64,000 nt of DNA from Candidatus Krumholzibacteriota bacterium (GTDB lineage Bacteria; Krumholzibacteriota; Krumholzibacteriia; JAJRXK01): the NCBI GenBank assembly GCA_029262065.1, contig JAJDAC010000046.1:62001-126000 (forward strand). Direction: 5' to 3'. The notes under the pieces were generated by a model. That model was given only the letters and a program-made list of their open reading frames with translations, had not been told where the DNA came from and did not search any database. Shown here piece by piece: positions 27,250 to 36,052 of the stretch. Position numbers and translations under genes: made by a program. Numbering within the stretch: position 1 is the first letter of the stretch; each line of letters starts with the position of its first letter.

Positions 27250-28638
27250 ATGACCAAGCATTCCCTGACTCTTTGCATGATCGTCCGCGACGAAGAAGAA
27301 ACCATCGGCCGCGCCATCAAGTCGGCTCTGGCCGTGGTGGACGAGGTGGTCGTTGTCGATACCGGCTCGACCGACAACACCCGCCTGATCGTGGAAGGCT
27401 ACGGCGCTCGGGTAATCGACGTGGCCTGGAGCGATGATTTTTCGGCCGCGCGCAACGCGGGACTCTCAGCCGCCTACGGCGACTGGATCCTGATTCTCGA
27501 TGCCGATGAGGTGCTCGACTCGATTCGCCCGATCGAAATGGGTGGCTACCTGTCCGACCCCGAAGCCATCGCGTACTACGTGCGCATCCGCAACGAAGTC
27601 CACGGCCGTCAGACCACGGTGTACGACAAGGTGCGGTTGTTCCGCAATCATCCTGAGATCCGATACCGCTACCCCATCCACGAACAGATCACCCCGGCTA
27701 TTCTGAGCGTGGCGGCCAAGATCGGCGGCGAGTTCAAGCCCTCGTCGATCACGGTCACTCACCACGGGACCGAGCAGCGCGAGGAGCGTGGCAAGCGTGC
27801 CCGCAATCAACGCCTGCTCTCTCGCGCCATCGAGTCGTACCCCGAAGAGCCCTACTTTCGCTACCAGCTCGCGTGCGAGATGGCGGCGTATCTCGAGGAA
27901 ACGGTTCTGCCGATCAAGGGCTTCTCACGCATGCTGGACGAGTTGGAGCAGGCGGTGGCCCAGGTGGCGCAGACGCCGGTCGACGGCAAGGTGCACCTGG
28001 GCTACGGGCCCGATCTCTACGCACGGTTGGCCACGGCGCTCATGGCGGCCGGCCGCCGCGAGGAGGCGCTGGTGGTGGTCGAGGAAGGCCTCGATCGTTT
28101 CGGCGCTTCGTCGCTGCTGCGATTTACCCACGGTGTGGCCCTGTACCGCGCATCGTTGGGCGGAAACGAACGCGAAGAACGTCTCGATCTGGCCCGTGAA
28201 CAGCTGGACGCCATGATCGAGCAACGAAGCGACCTCGAGCCGGCGCCCATTTCGGCCGCGTACTTTTCTTTGTACCCGTTGCGGTTCCTGGGGTTGGTGG
28301 CGCTCGAGTGCGGCGAGATCGAGCAGGCGAGGGAGTACTTTCGGCAGTCGCTCGAAATCGATCCTTCGTACACCGGAGGCTTGTGCGGTCTGGGGCGTGT
28401 CGCCGCCAACGAGGGGCGTCAGCGAGAAGCCCTGCAGATCTACCTACGCGCGCTGAGCATCAACGAGCACGAGGTCGAGGCCTGGATCGAAGGCGCACGA
28501 CTGCTGATTGAAATGGGCTTCCAGGACAACGCGCGCAGCTGGTTGCAACGCCTGCATCGGGCCTTGCCCGAGCATCCCGGCCTGGTCGAGCTGTTGAAAC
28601 AGGTTTCGCTCGATCGCGAATTGGTGGGACAGTCCTGA
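27250..28638 (+). CDS. family 2 glycosyltransferase fused to TPR repeats
   Basis: 462 residues. The GT2 domain (1-220) starts with the WaaE-like LTLCMIVRDEEETIGRAI, then VVVVDTGSTDNT, and the DxD-type metal site LDADEVLD. From about 230 onward, helical pairs follow the TPR pattern (for example YARLATALMAAGRREEALVVVEEGL and FRQSLEIDPSYTGGLCGLGRVA). Proteins of this plan are cytoplasmic and often serve lipopolysaccharide core or flagellin glycosylation. GGAG precedes ATG 27250. It stands 58 bases after tusA and 76 before the nucleotidase gene. Confidence 0.9.
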   Translation: MTKHSLTLCMIVRDEEETIGRAIKSALAVVDEVVVVDTGSTDNTRLIVEGYGARVIDVAWSDDFSAARNAGLSAAYGDWILILDADEVLDSIRPIEMGGYLSDPEAIAYYVRIRNEVHGRQTTVYDKVRLFRNHPEIRYRYPIHEQITPAILSVAAKIGGEFKPSSITVTHHGTEQREERGKRARNQRLLSRAIESYPEEPYFRYQLACEMAAYLEETVLPIKGFSRMLDELEQAVAQVAQTPVDGKVHLGYGPDLYARLATALMAAGRREEALVVVEEGLDRFGASSLLRFTHGVALYRASLGGNEREERLDLAREQLDAMIEQRSDLEPAPISAAYFSLYPLRFLGLVALECGEIEQAREYFRQSLEIDPSYTGGLCGLGRVAANEGRQREALQIYLRALSINEHEVEAWIEGARLLIEMGFQDNARSWLQRLHRALPEHPGLVELLKQVSLDRELVGQS

Positions 28639-28714
28639 ACCGACGCGGCGTGCGATCAGGCGCCGAAGTCCGTATGTTGGAAGACCCGCAACCCGTTCGT
28701 GAACCAGGACGCTG

Positions 28715-30262
28715 ATGACCGCAAGCACTGACTTTCATTCTGCCGCCGGCGACGACGTGGGCGAATCCGGGCATTACCTTCCCGGAGAGCGCAACGTTCC
28801 GCTCGAGAATCGAATCTTCATCAATCGCAACCTGCGGCTCGATCGCGTGCGGGCGTTGGGCTTCGATATGGATCACACGCTCGCGCTCTACAATCGCGAG
28901 ACGTTCGAGCAACTGACGTTCGATCTGGCCATGGACAACCTGGTGGAGTGGAAGGGTTATCCGGATGCTATTCGTAGCATCGAATACGACCCCAATTTCA
29001 TCATCCGCGGGCTGGTGGTGGACAAGACGTACGGCAACCTGTTGAAGATGGACAACCATGATTACGTGGCCCGTGCGACGCACGGTACCCGTCCATTGAG
29101 CAAGGCCGAACGAAAGAAGCGCTACCGGGGATTGCGTATCAACCTGCGCAGTGATCGTTACCAGAGCTTCGATACCCTGTTCAGCATGCCCGAGGGCGCA
29201 TTGTTCGCCAAGCTGGTCGACCTGAAGACCGACCAACCGCGCCGCGGACCACTGAAGAACGTGAAGGTCTCACAGATCTTTGGTGATGTGCGTAACTGCG
29301 TTGACAAGGTCCATCGTGACGGCTCGTTGAAATCCAGGATCATGGCCGACCTGGAACGGTACTTCATTCGCGACGACCGGTTGGCATCCACGCTGCAGCG
29401 CCTTTGCGCCGGTGGCAAGAAAGTGTTCCTGGTCACCAACAGCGAGCATGACTACACGCACGCGGTGCTGTCATTTCTACTGAACGACCAGGCTGGGGAC
29501 TGGCGTAGCCTCTTCGACCTGATCATCGTCGACTCGCGCAAGCCCGGATTCTTTACGCAGAAGATCGCGCCCACACCGATTCCCACCGACGGGTTCGATA
29601 CCATCTACCAGGGCGGCCACGCGGCGTTCGTCGAGGAATACCTGGGGGCCAATGGCGATCAGGTGCTGTACTTCGGCGACCACACCTACGGCGATATCCT
29701 GCGTAGCAAGACCAGCGTCGGATGGCGTACCGCCATGATCGTGCAGGAGCTGGAAGAGGAAGTCGCGGTGAACGAGAGTCAGGTGTACCACCGCCGGGAG
29801 TTGGCCGATCTCATTTCGCGCCGCAAGGACATCGCGCGGGATCTCGACCAGACCCGCCTGTTGATGTCGGTCATGGATGGCATGGTCGGCTACCCGCAGA
29901 CGCAGACCAACGGCATCCCGCCCTGGACGCGCGGCTACGCGCGGCGGCAGCTCGAGCTGTTCCATGCCATGGACGGCGGCGAGCGGAGCGACCACCTGAG
30001 GCGGATCCGGCATACGGCCGAGGGCCTACAATTTCTCATGGACCAGACGGTGGCCCGCATCAGGGTTCTCGAGCGCGACATGGCCCATGCCCACAACGCG
30101 GTATGGGGCCCCCTGTTTCGCGAAGGAAACGAGCTCAGTCGTTTCGCCCGGCAAGTCCGGGAGTTCGCCTGCATCTATTCGAGTCGCGTGGCCAACTTCA
30201 TGAATTATCCGGTAAACTACTACTTCATCTCGCCCGAAGAACGTATGCCGCACGACGTCTAG
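28715..30262 (+). CDS. HAD-IG family purine 5'-nucleotidase
   Basis: 515-residue haloacid-dehalogenase-type phosphatase of the cytosolic IMP-GMP 5'-nucleotidase family. The nucleophile motif is GFDMDHTLALY (residues about 49-59); VFLVTNSEHDYT is motif II; LYFGDHTYGDI is motif IV. The long inserted cap and the C-terminal helical region match HAD-IG proteins in length. It would remove phosphate from IMP or GMP, linking to the adenosine deaminase and thymidine kinase genes elsewhere in the window only by theme. AGGA lies shortly before ATG 28715. Confidence 0.9.
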   Translation: MTASTDFHSAAGDDVGESGHYLPGERNVPLENRIFINRNLRLDRVRALGFDMDHTLALYNRETFEQLTFDLAMDNLVEWKGYPDAIRSIEYDPNFIIRGLVVDKTYGNLLKMDNHDYVARATHGTRPLSKAERKKRYRGLRINLRSDRYQSFDTLFSMPEGALFAKLVDLKTDQPRRGPLKNVKVSQIFGDVRNCVDKVHRDGSLKSRIMADLERYFIRDDRLASTLQRLCAGGKKVFLVTNSEHDYTHAVLSFLLNDQAGDWRSLFDLIIVDSRKPGFFTQKIAPTPIPTDGFDTIYQGGHAAFVEEYLGANGDQVLYFGDHTYGDILRSKTSVGWRTAMIVQELEEEVAVNESQVYHRRELADLISRRKDIARDLDQTRLLMSVMDGMVGYPQTQTNGIPPWTRGYARRQLELFHAMDGGERSDHLRRIRHTAEGLQFLMDQTVARIRVLERDMAHAHNAVWGPLFREGNELSRFARQVREFACIYSSRVANFMNYPVNYYFISPEERMPHDV

Positions 30263-30302
30263 GGTCTTGAGCCACCCCTTGGAGTTGCACTAGGATCTGC
30301 GC

Positions 30303-30851
30303 ATGATCACTGCCCTGACCCGCCCCGTTCTCGTTCTCGATGCCGGCTACCAAGCCGTCAACGTGGTATCGATGCGCCGTGCGCTGAGCCTTCTGGCTAG
30401 CGGCAAGGCGGTCGCGGTCGAAGAGGACGAACGTCTCGTGTTCCACAGCGAGCGGTCCTCGTTCCGGTGCCCCGTCATCATCCGGTTGTTCATGGCCGTG
30501 GCCCACCGCGTGTACCGATCCCTGAGGGTGAAGTTCAACAAGAAGAACGTCATGGCGCGCGACGGCTATCGCTGCCAGTACTGCAACCGGGGCGACGCGC
30601 CCTTGACCATCGACCATGTGCACCCCCGAAGTCGACGATCGCCCGAACATCCGGGCGGTGGTGCCACTTCCTGGGAGAACTGCGTAACCGCCTGTATCGA
30701 TTGCAATACCGGTAAAGGCAACCGTACGCCCGAAGAAGCCAACATGCCGTTGTTGAGCCAGCCGGGACGGCCGCGATGGTTCTTGCCGCTGGTTCATCGT
30801 CGGGCCAGCACGCGGTTCTACCTGCAGTGGCGCAAGTACCTGTTCGTCTAG
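30303..30851 (+). CDS. HNH endonuclease-family protein
   Basis: 182 residues with a C-terminal HNH domain: two CxxC pairs (CQYCN and CIDCN) that bind structural zinc, the catalytic His in LTIDHVHPRSR, and the NCVTAC..CNTGKGNRTP block holding the N and final polar residue. The N-terminal 80 residues (VLDAGYQAVNVVSMRRALSL) belong to a widespread stand-alone HNH family whose targets are not known. No restriction, phage or toxin genes lie nearby, so a housekeeping or RNA/DNA repair role is as likely as defence. ATG 30303 is the only reasonable start. Confidence 0.85.
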   Translation: MITALTRPVLVLDAGYQAVNVVSMRRALSLLASGKAVAVEEDERLVFHSERSSFRCPVIIRLFMAVAHRVYRSLRVKFNKKNVMARDGYRCQYCNRGDAPLTIDHVHPRSRRSPEHPGGGATSWENCVTACIDCNTGKGNRTPEEANMPLLSQPGRPRWFLPLVHRRASTRFYLQWRKYLFV

Positions 30852-30867
30852 AGAACGCCGCGCCTCT

Positions 30868-32658
30868 TCAGCGCACGAGAGTCACGCGCTGGCTGTCGAC
30901 GCGTTGGTCTCCCCGACGCAATTCCACCACGTACACGCCGCTGGCCACGGGCTCGCCCCGGTGGTCGTCACCGCTCCAGGTCTGGGCGTGGGTGCCCGGC
31001 TCCAGGTGGCGTGGCGCCAGGCGCCGGACCTCGCGTCCGCGTAGGTCGAACAGCCGCAGGTGGTATTGGCCTGCGACATCGACTTGCATGCGTAAGGTGG
31101 TGCGGGGATTGAAGGGGTTGGGCAGGTTGGCCAAGAGCGTCGCCGCGGAGGTGGCGGGGGTGGGCGTCGCGGTCGCCGAACCCAGTTCTTCGATCGTGTC
31201 GACCGAGATGTAGCCGTCGGCTGCGTTGGAAGCGTCTTCGATCCACAGGTACACGCTCTTGCCCATGTGTGGAATCAGGTCCCATTCAATCTGGCTCATG
31301 GTATCGATACCCTGGCCGGTGGCCGATGCCAGAACGGTCTCGGGACCGGACTCCACCAGGGCCACGAAGCAGTTGGGGTCGAGGCCGCCGCCCACCTTCA
31401 GTCGCATCCGCTCGCCGGTGATCGTGAACACGCGGCTCTTCAGGGTACCGGTGGCGCCACCACCCAGCTGAACGCCGGGACCGCCGAAACCCGAGAGTGG
31501 GCCGGCGTAGAACTCCTTGCTGCCGATGTAGCCGTGCCCGTCGGGGCCGGTGGCGGCTTCGCCTCGCTCGAGCGAGTTGTCGCCGAACGTGGGGACCGCC
31601 AGGAAGGAAGTACCCGTCCGCACCGGCCAATCGGATGAGATCACATCGGTGCGGGTGATGACCGGCATGTCGTTTCCGTCGAAGCTCAGGGTGTCGGCTC
31701 GGATCGACCAGAACAAGTCGGACACGTCATACGCATGGCTGGACGCGATGTGGCGCGTGAACAAATAGCGGTCGTTGCCAATGGGTGTCACCTCGGCCGC
31801 GATACCAATGTCGATGGTGACCGACTGGTTGAAATCCCAGCCCGAGTCCATCTGCGTGCTGCGCAGGTGCTGGACGCCCTGGAGGTTCGTCTCGGTGTAG
31901 AACATGTGCCAGAATCCGTTGCGTTCGAATAGCTGGATCGACTCGATCTCGTGCCACGCCGCGTTGTCGGGGCCGTTGTGCAGGGCCAGGGGTGGTTGCT
32001 CCACCCAATTGCCAAAGGTGTTGGAGGTCAAGTGGTGGATGGCTCCCCGCCGCCCCGCCGATACCGTGGAATCGGGGATGACGGCGGTGTGGAGCAGATG
32101 GTGGGTACCGTTGTGCTCGAAATAGAACGGATCGCGAAACGAACTGAATGAGAGCGAGGAGCCCCACTGGTACGTCATCGAATCGGGTTCGGCGACGGGG
32201 TTCAGAAGGGTCTTGCTCCACAGCGAGATACTCGGTCCGAAACTCACGGCGGTGCCCATGCGTTGAACCACAAGGGGCGTGGTGCCCGTGTAGAACATGG
32301 TCCACTGAGAGCTGCTTCCCGGCGTCGGCACCACGTGTGGCGCCCAGACGTTTCGACTGTCCCAGAAATCCGGACCGGCCGCGACGGCGGGAGTCAGAAT
32401 GGACCACGTCGACAGATCTTCCGTGGTGGCGTGCCCCAGCGCATTCTCGGTCGCGGTTCCGGTGTCTTCGTCACCGCGGATGTAGAAACAATGCGTGGTA
32501 CCATTGATCCTGACGATCGAGTGGTCCTTGAGGGTGTGTTCGTTGTCGAGAAGGTAGGGTCCCTCGAAGTCGAATCGTTCGAAGGCGGAGGCCGGCGATG
32601 ACACCAGCGTCAGTAGAAGGAAACCCAGCCAAGCGGCGGAGGATAGGCGTCGTCGCAT
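30868..32658 (-). CDS. secreted five-bladed-propeller (GH43/32-like) protein with FlgD-like C-terminal module
   Basis: 596 residues from ATG 32658, giving a clean signal peptide (LGFLLLTLVSSPASA). The front half reads like glycoside-hydrolase five-bladed propellers: DHSIVRINGTTHCFYIRG, NVWAPHVV, WTMFYTG, FRDPFYFEHNGTHHL and MFYTETN blades with Asp and Glu in likely catalytic places. A lectin-like beta domain follows (about 430-520). The last 85 residues (LPNPFNPRTTL then GREVRRL and GVYVVELRRG) are the FlgD-Ig-like sorting module typical of secreted proteins in FCB-related phyla. The enzyme's glycan, if any, is unknown. It converges on the HNH gene. Confidence 0.75.
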   Translation of the reverse strand: MRRRLSSAAWLGFLLLTLVSSPASAFERFDFEGPYLLDNEHTLKDHSIVRINGTTHCFYIRGDEDTGTATENALGHATTEDLSTWSILTPAVAAGPDFWDSRNVWAPHVVPTPGSSSQWTMFYTGTTPLVVQRMGTAVSFGPSISLWSKTLLNPVAEPDSMTYQWGSSLSFSSFRDPFYFEHNGTHHLLHTAVIPDSTVSAGRRGAIHHLTSNTFGNWVEQPPLALHNGPDNAAWHEIESIQLFERNGFWHMFYTETNLQGVQHLRSTQMDSGWDFNQSVTIDIGIAAEVTPIGNDRYLFTRHIASSHAYDVSDLFWSIRADTLSFDGNDMPVITRTDVISSDWPVRTGTSFLAVPTFGDNSLERGEAATGPDGHGYIGSKEFYAGPLSGFGGPGVQLGGGATGTLKSRVFTITGERMRLKVGGGLDPNCFVALVESGPETVLASATGQGIDTMSQIEWDLIPHMGKSVYLWIEDASNAADGYISVDTIEELGSATATPTPATSAATLLANLPNPFNPRTTLRMQVDVAGQYHLRLFDLRGREVRRLAPRHLEPGTHAQTWSGDDHRGEPVASGVYVVELRRGDQRVDSQRVTLVR

Positions 32659-32735
32659 GGCGGTGGTTGAGCCTGGGTGCGGGGCAGGAAATACAGCGAC
32701 AACGGGGGGGGCCGCTGTTACGAGGAGCAACTCCA

Positions 32736-33905
32736 TTGTACCGTTTGCCTTCACCCAGGGTCAAACCCACCACGCGGTGGCTTCAGTGGCTCGGGCCGGT
32801 TTGCCTGGTCTGGGCGGCTATGGCGTCAACGGCCGGGGCCGACGATCTGGAATCGCGATTGCAGGATGCGGCCGCCCACGAGCAGACCCTCGCTCAGTGG
32901 ACGCGCCAGGTTGAGGCGGGAGAATTCGAGGAAGTGCTCGAAGCTACCCACGGTGCCGAAAACGACCCGCGCGTCTTCAATTTGCGTGGCCTGTCCCTGG
33001 CCGGGCTCGAGCGTTTCGCCGACGCCGTGAAGGCCTTCGAGAGCGGAATTCGGCTGGATCCCTCATTGCCCGAGCTGCACCTGAATCTCGCCACGACACT
33101 GCTGGCCACCGGCGCCGGCGGACGCGCCATGGCCGAATTCGAAGATGCGGCCCGGCGGGCGCCGGAGTGGGTCGACGCCCGGCTGGGCCTGGGGCGCAGC
33201 CTGCTCAGGTTCCGCCGCTACCCGCGCGCCCGCGAGGAGTTGGCGGCGGCGCTTCGGCTGGCCCCTGGCGACGTCCGGGTACTGACCGCGTGGGCCAATT
33301 GGCAGGAAGTAGCGGGTGAGCCGGCGGACGCCCTGGAGGCCTGGCGACGGGTTGACGCGGTCGATCCCACCGCCGACACCGCCGAGCATCTGGCCGGCCT
33401 GCTGGTGGCCGTGGACGCCGCCGGAGCCGAGGCGGCGTGGCGTGATTGTCTGGATCGGGACCCCACCCGTGGCGACTGCGCGGGTTCGCTGGGAACTGCG
33501 TTGTTGGCCAGGGGGCAGCCCCAGGAGGCGGCTGAGCTCCTGACTCAGGCCATCGACCAGGAATCGACACCGTCCCTCTTGCATAACCTGGTGCTGGCAC
33601 TGCAAATTATGGGCGATGCTACAGCCTTGGAAAGGGTGGTACGGGAGTATCCCCCGGCTCAGGGAGCCACCTGGGGAGTCGTGGCGACGGCCCGCCGGAC
33701 CGCGGGGAAATCAAGCCTCGCACTCGAAGCGGCCCAGTTGGCCGTGGCGGCGGCGCCGCAGGATCTCGAACTGGTCAACCTCCTGGCGGTCTTGCTCGAC
33801 GAGAACGGCCAGTCCCAGAAGGCGATCGAGCGGTGGCGGTGGATCCTGAGCCAGGATCCGGACCACGCTCGGGCCCGGCAGAATCTGGAGTCGAGGCGGG
33901 GCTGA
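32736..33905 (+). CDS. exported TPR-repeat protein
   Basis: 389 residues from TTG 32736, selected because GAGGAG (32722-32727) lies eight bases upstream and the resulting N-terminus is a good signal sequence (WLGPVCLVWAAMASTAGA). The mature protein is a series of about nine TPR-like helical pairs (for example LNLRGLSLAGLERFADAV and LHLNLATTLLATGAGGRAM), so it should be a periplasmic scaffold. Upstream in-frame codons overlap the divergent propeller gene and look non-coding. The 77-base gap between the two start codons must hold both promoters. Confidence 0.8.
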   Translation: MYRLPSPRVKPTTRWLQWLGPVCLVWAAMASTAGADDLESRLQDAAAHEQTLAQWTRQVEAGEFEEVLEATHGAENDPRVFNLRGLSLAGLERFADAVKAFESGIRLDPSLPELHLNLATTLLATGAGGRAMAEFEDAARRAPEWVDARLGLGRSLLRFRRYPRAREELAAALRLAPGDVRVLTAWANWQEVAGEPADALEAWRRVDAVDPTADTAEHLAGLLVAVDAAGAEAAWRDCLDRDPTRGDCAGSLGTALLARGQPQEAAELLTQAIDQESTPSLLHNLVLALQIMGDATALERVVREYPPAQGATWGVVATARRTAGKSSLALEAAQLAVAAAPQDLELVNLLAVLLDENGQSQKAIERWRWILSQDPDHARARQNLESRRG

Positions 33906-34026
33906 ACGCCGGGTTTACAACGCCGGCGGGGCTGCCGTACCTTAAGGGCTCTTTTGACAGGTGGTTCGTTGCCCTCGTGCGCCCCAGACGACCCACTCGC
34001 TTTCGCAATCTTGAGGAATCGCAGAC

Positions 34027-35238
34027 ATGAGCATGATTGGGCGGATGAAGGCCTTCGTGATCTTCGCATCGTTGGCGTTGGCGGCGGCCGTTGGCTGTGA
34101 GAGTGATACCGAAAAGTGTTTCGAACTCACCGGCTCGTTGTCGCAGGTGACCTCGGATACCATGCAGACGCGTCATCTCTGGCCCCGGTTGCGACCGCCC
34201 ATGGGCGATCAGATCCTCTTCACCACCGATTTTTTCGGTGGTGAGGATTTTGATGACAACGGTTCCCGCCACTTCGCTCTGATCGATGTGCCGGGCAGCG
34301 GTGAGGTGCGACCTCCCGTACCCAGACTGATCGACATCGGCAACGCCAAGCGCATTGTCCTGGGAACGAACTTCCAGCTCACGTCCGATGCAGGCAACGA
34401 CTTCGATGCCAACGAAAGTGCCAAGTCGGCACCGGCCTGGCACCCCGACGGCATGCGCTTCGCCGGCATCGTAAACAACGGCAACAACCTCGAGCGTCTC
34501 TACATCTTCACGATCGACTTCGGATCGGGCACTGGCACGAATCTGAACACAAGCGAGTCGGTTCTGGTCCGAGATGTGGATCTGACGGATCCCACGCAGA
34601 ATCAGTACTTCTACTCGACGCCATCCTTTTCGCCCGATGGCGAGTGGCTTGCGTATGCGCGCTCCTTCTACCGGCCGCCTCCCCAGGGTGAGGGTGGGCA
34701 ACCCGAACGCTCCGAGCCGCAGACGGTCTACGCCTACAACCTCAGCGACGGTCGTGTGGTCCAGGTCAGCGCCGGTGCTTCGCAGGAAGAGAATCCCAGT
34801 TGGAGCCCCGACAGCTCGAGCATCGTCTTCGATAGCAACCGGGACGGATCCCGCGAAATCTACACGATCGCCTTCGACCCCGACGCGGGCGCGCCGGTCA
34901 TGAGCAGTCTTCGTCGACTGACCGTGAGCAACGCGGTACCCGTGGGCGGAACTCCGCAGATCCAGGCCCAGAGCTTCGATCCCACGTGGCTTTCGAGCGG
35001 CGAGATCGTCTACGTAAGCACGAGGCGGGCGCCGTGCTCATCGCTGCGCGAGCGTAATCTGTGGCAGATGCTGGAGGATGGATCGTCCCAGGAGGCGATC
35101 TTCTTTTCGCGCGTCGACGACCATTTCCCAGACCTGGTGCCGGGCGGCGGCCGTTCGATCGTGTTTTCCACGCAGAGCAACCCGGTGGACGCGTTCAACG
35201 GCAACAAGACCGACATCTACATTCTGCGCAATTTCTAG
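34027..35238 (+). CDS. PD40/TolB-type beta-propeller lipoprotein
   Basis: 403-residue lipoprotein: signal with lipobox AAAVGC (Cys near 24), then blades with the PD40 wording typical of TolB-like propellers (SAPAWHPDGMRFAGI, STPSFSPDGEWLAYA, ENPSWSPDSSSIVFDSNRDGS, FDPTWLSSGEIVYVS). The fold is a six-bladed propeller that usually binds protein partners at the envelope. It differs from the NHL proteins at 8451-11285 in blade type. GAGGAA precedes ATG 34027. A class II aldolase gene begins nine bases after the stop. No enzymatic motif is seen. Confidence 0.85.
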   Translation: MSMIGRMKAFVIFASLALAAAVGCESDTEKCFELTGSLSQVTSDTMQTRHLWPRLRPPMGDQILFTTDFFGGEDFDDNGSRHFALIDVPGSGEVRPPVPRLIDIGNAKRIVLGTNFQLTSDAGNDFDANESAKSAPAWHPDGMRFAGIVNNGNNLERLYIFTIDFGSGTGTNLNTSESVLVRDVDLTDPTQNQYFYSTPSFSPDGEWLAYARSFYRPPPQGEGGQPERSEPQTVYAYNLSDGRVVQVSAGASQEENPSWSPDSSSIVFDSNRDGSREIYTIAFDPDAGAPVMSSLRRLTVSNAVPVGGTPQIQAQSFDPTWLSSGEIVYVSTRRAPCSSLRERNLWQMLEDGSSQEAIFFSRVDDHFPDLVPGGGRSIVFSTQSNPVDAFNGNKTDIYILRNF

Positions 35239-35247
35239 CGGCCCCCG

Positions 35248-35997
35248 GTGGAACTCGAGCACGCGCGTCGCGAGATCGTCGAGGCTGGGCGTCGCATGTA
35301 TTCGCTGCGGCTGGTGGTTGGCAACGACGGCAACCTTTCGGCCCGTGTAGGCGCGGACCGCGTACTCACCACGCCGGCCGGAAGCTGCAAAGGCTTCCTG
35401 CAACCGAATGATCTCGTGCTGGTCGATATGCAGGGTCACGTCGTGTCCGGCGGGCGGCCCAGCACCGAACTTCCCATGCATCTGGCGGCGTACTCGCGTC
35501 GCGTCGACGTGGAGGCCGTAGTCCATGGCCACCCCGCCCACGCCACCGCTTTCGCGGCCGCCGGCCGCGCGCTCGACGCGTGTGTTCTGCCCGAGGTGGT
35601 GACGACGCTGGGACGCATTCCGGTGACCGACTACGGCACGCCCAGTACCAGCGAAGTTCCCCGCGTGGTGACCGACGTGGTGGGAAACCACGACGCCTTT
35701 CTGTTGCGCAATCATGGCGCGGTGGCGGTCGGCACGAGCGTGTTCGATGCGCTGGCCAAGTTGGAGACCGTCGAGCATCTGGCCCAGATCACCCTGTTGG
35801 CCAACCAATTGGGCGGGGCCACGGTGCTATCGCGGGCACAGGTCGATCGCCTGGTTGAAATCCGTGGGGTCTATGGCCTGGAGGGACCGGTGCCAGACTG
35901 CTCGGCCGCCGACGAGTCAACGGAGAACGACGGCTTGGCTGACGATCGGTTGGCCGATGTGGTTGCCAAGGCGCAACGGCGGGCGCGGGCGGACTGA
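35248..35997 (+). CDS. class II aldolase/epimerase-family protein (FucA-like)
   Basis: 249 residues beginning at GTG 35248. The family's metal site is present: catalytic Glu in STELPMH, the HxH pair in VVHGHPAHA, and the third His in LLRNHGAVAVG; GNDGNLSARV is the phosphate-binding N-terminal loop. Relatives cleave L-fuculose- or L-rhamnulose-1-phosphate or act on methylthioribulose-phosphate; specificity cannot be read here. The last 30 residues are an acidic then basic tail not shared by the core fold. It follows the PD40 lipoprotein by nine bases but the pairing has no evident logic. Confidence 0.85.
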   Translation: MELEHARREIVEAGRRMYSLRLVVGNDGNLSARVGADRVLTTPAGSCKGFLQPNDLVLVDMQGHVVSGGRPSTELPMHLAAYSRRVDVEAVVHGHPAHATAFAAAGRALDACVLPEVVTTLGRIPVTDYGTPSTSEVPRVVTDVVGNHDAFLLRNHGAVAVGTSVFDALAKLETVEHLAQITLLANQLGGATVLSRAQVDRLVEIRGVYGLEGPVPDCSAADESTENDGLADDRLADVVAKAQRRARAD

Positions 35998-36052
35998 AAG
36001 CCGCTCCGCGCCCATCGTGTTCGTTCGACCTCAGGCTCGTGAAACCATCGCC

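Noticed and set aside
30303-30851. Defence island seeded by the HNH nuclease
   Set aside because: Neighbours are housekeeping enzymes; no methylase, helicase or toxin partner is present.
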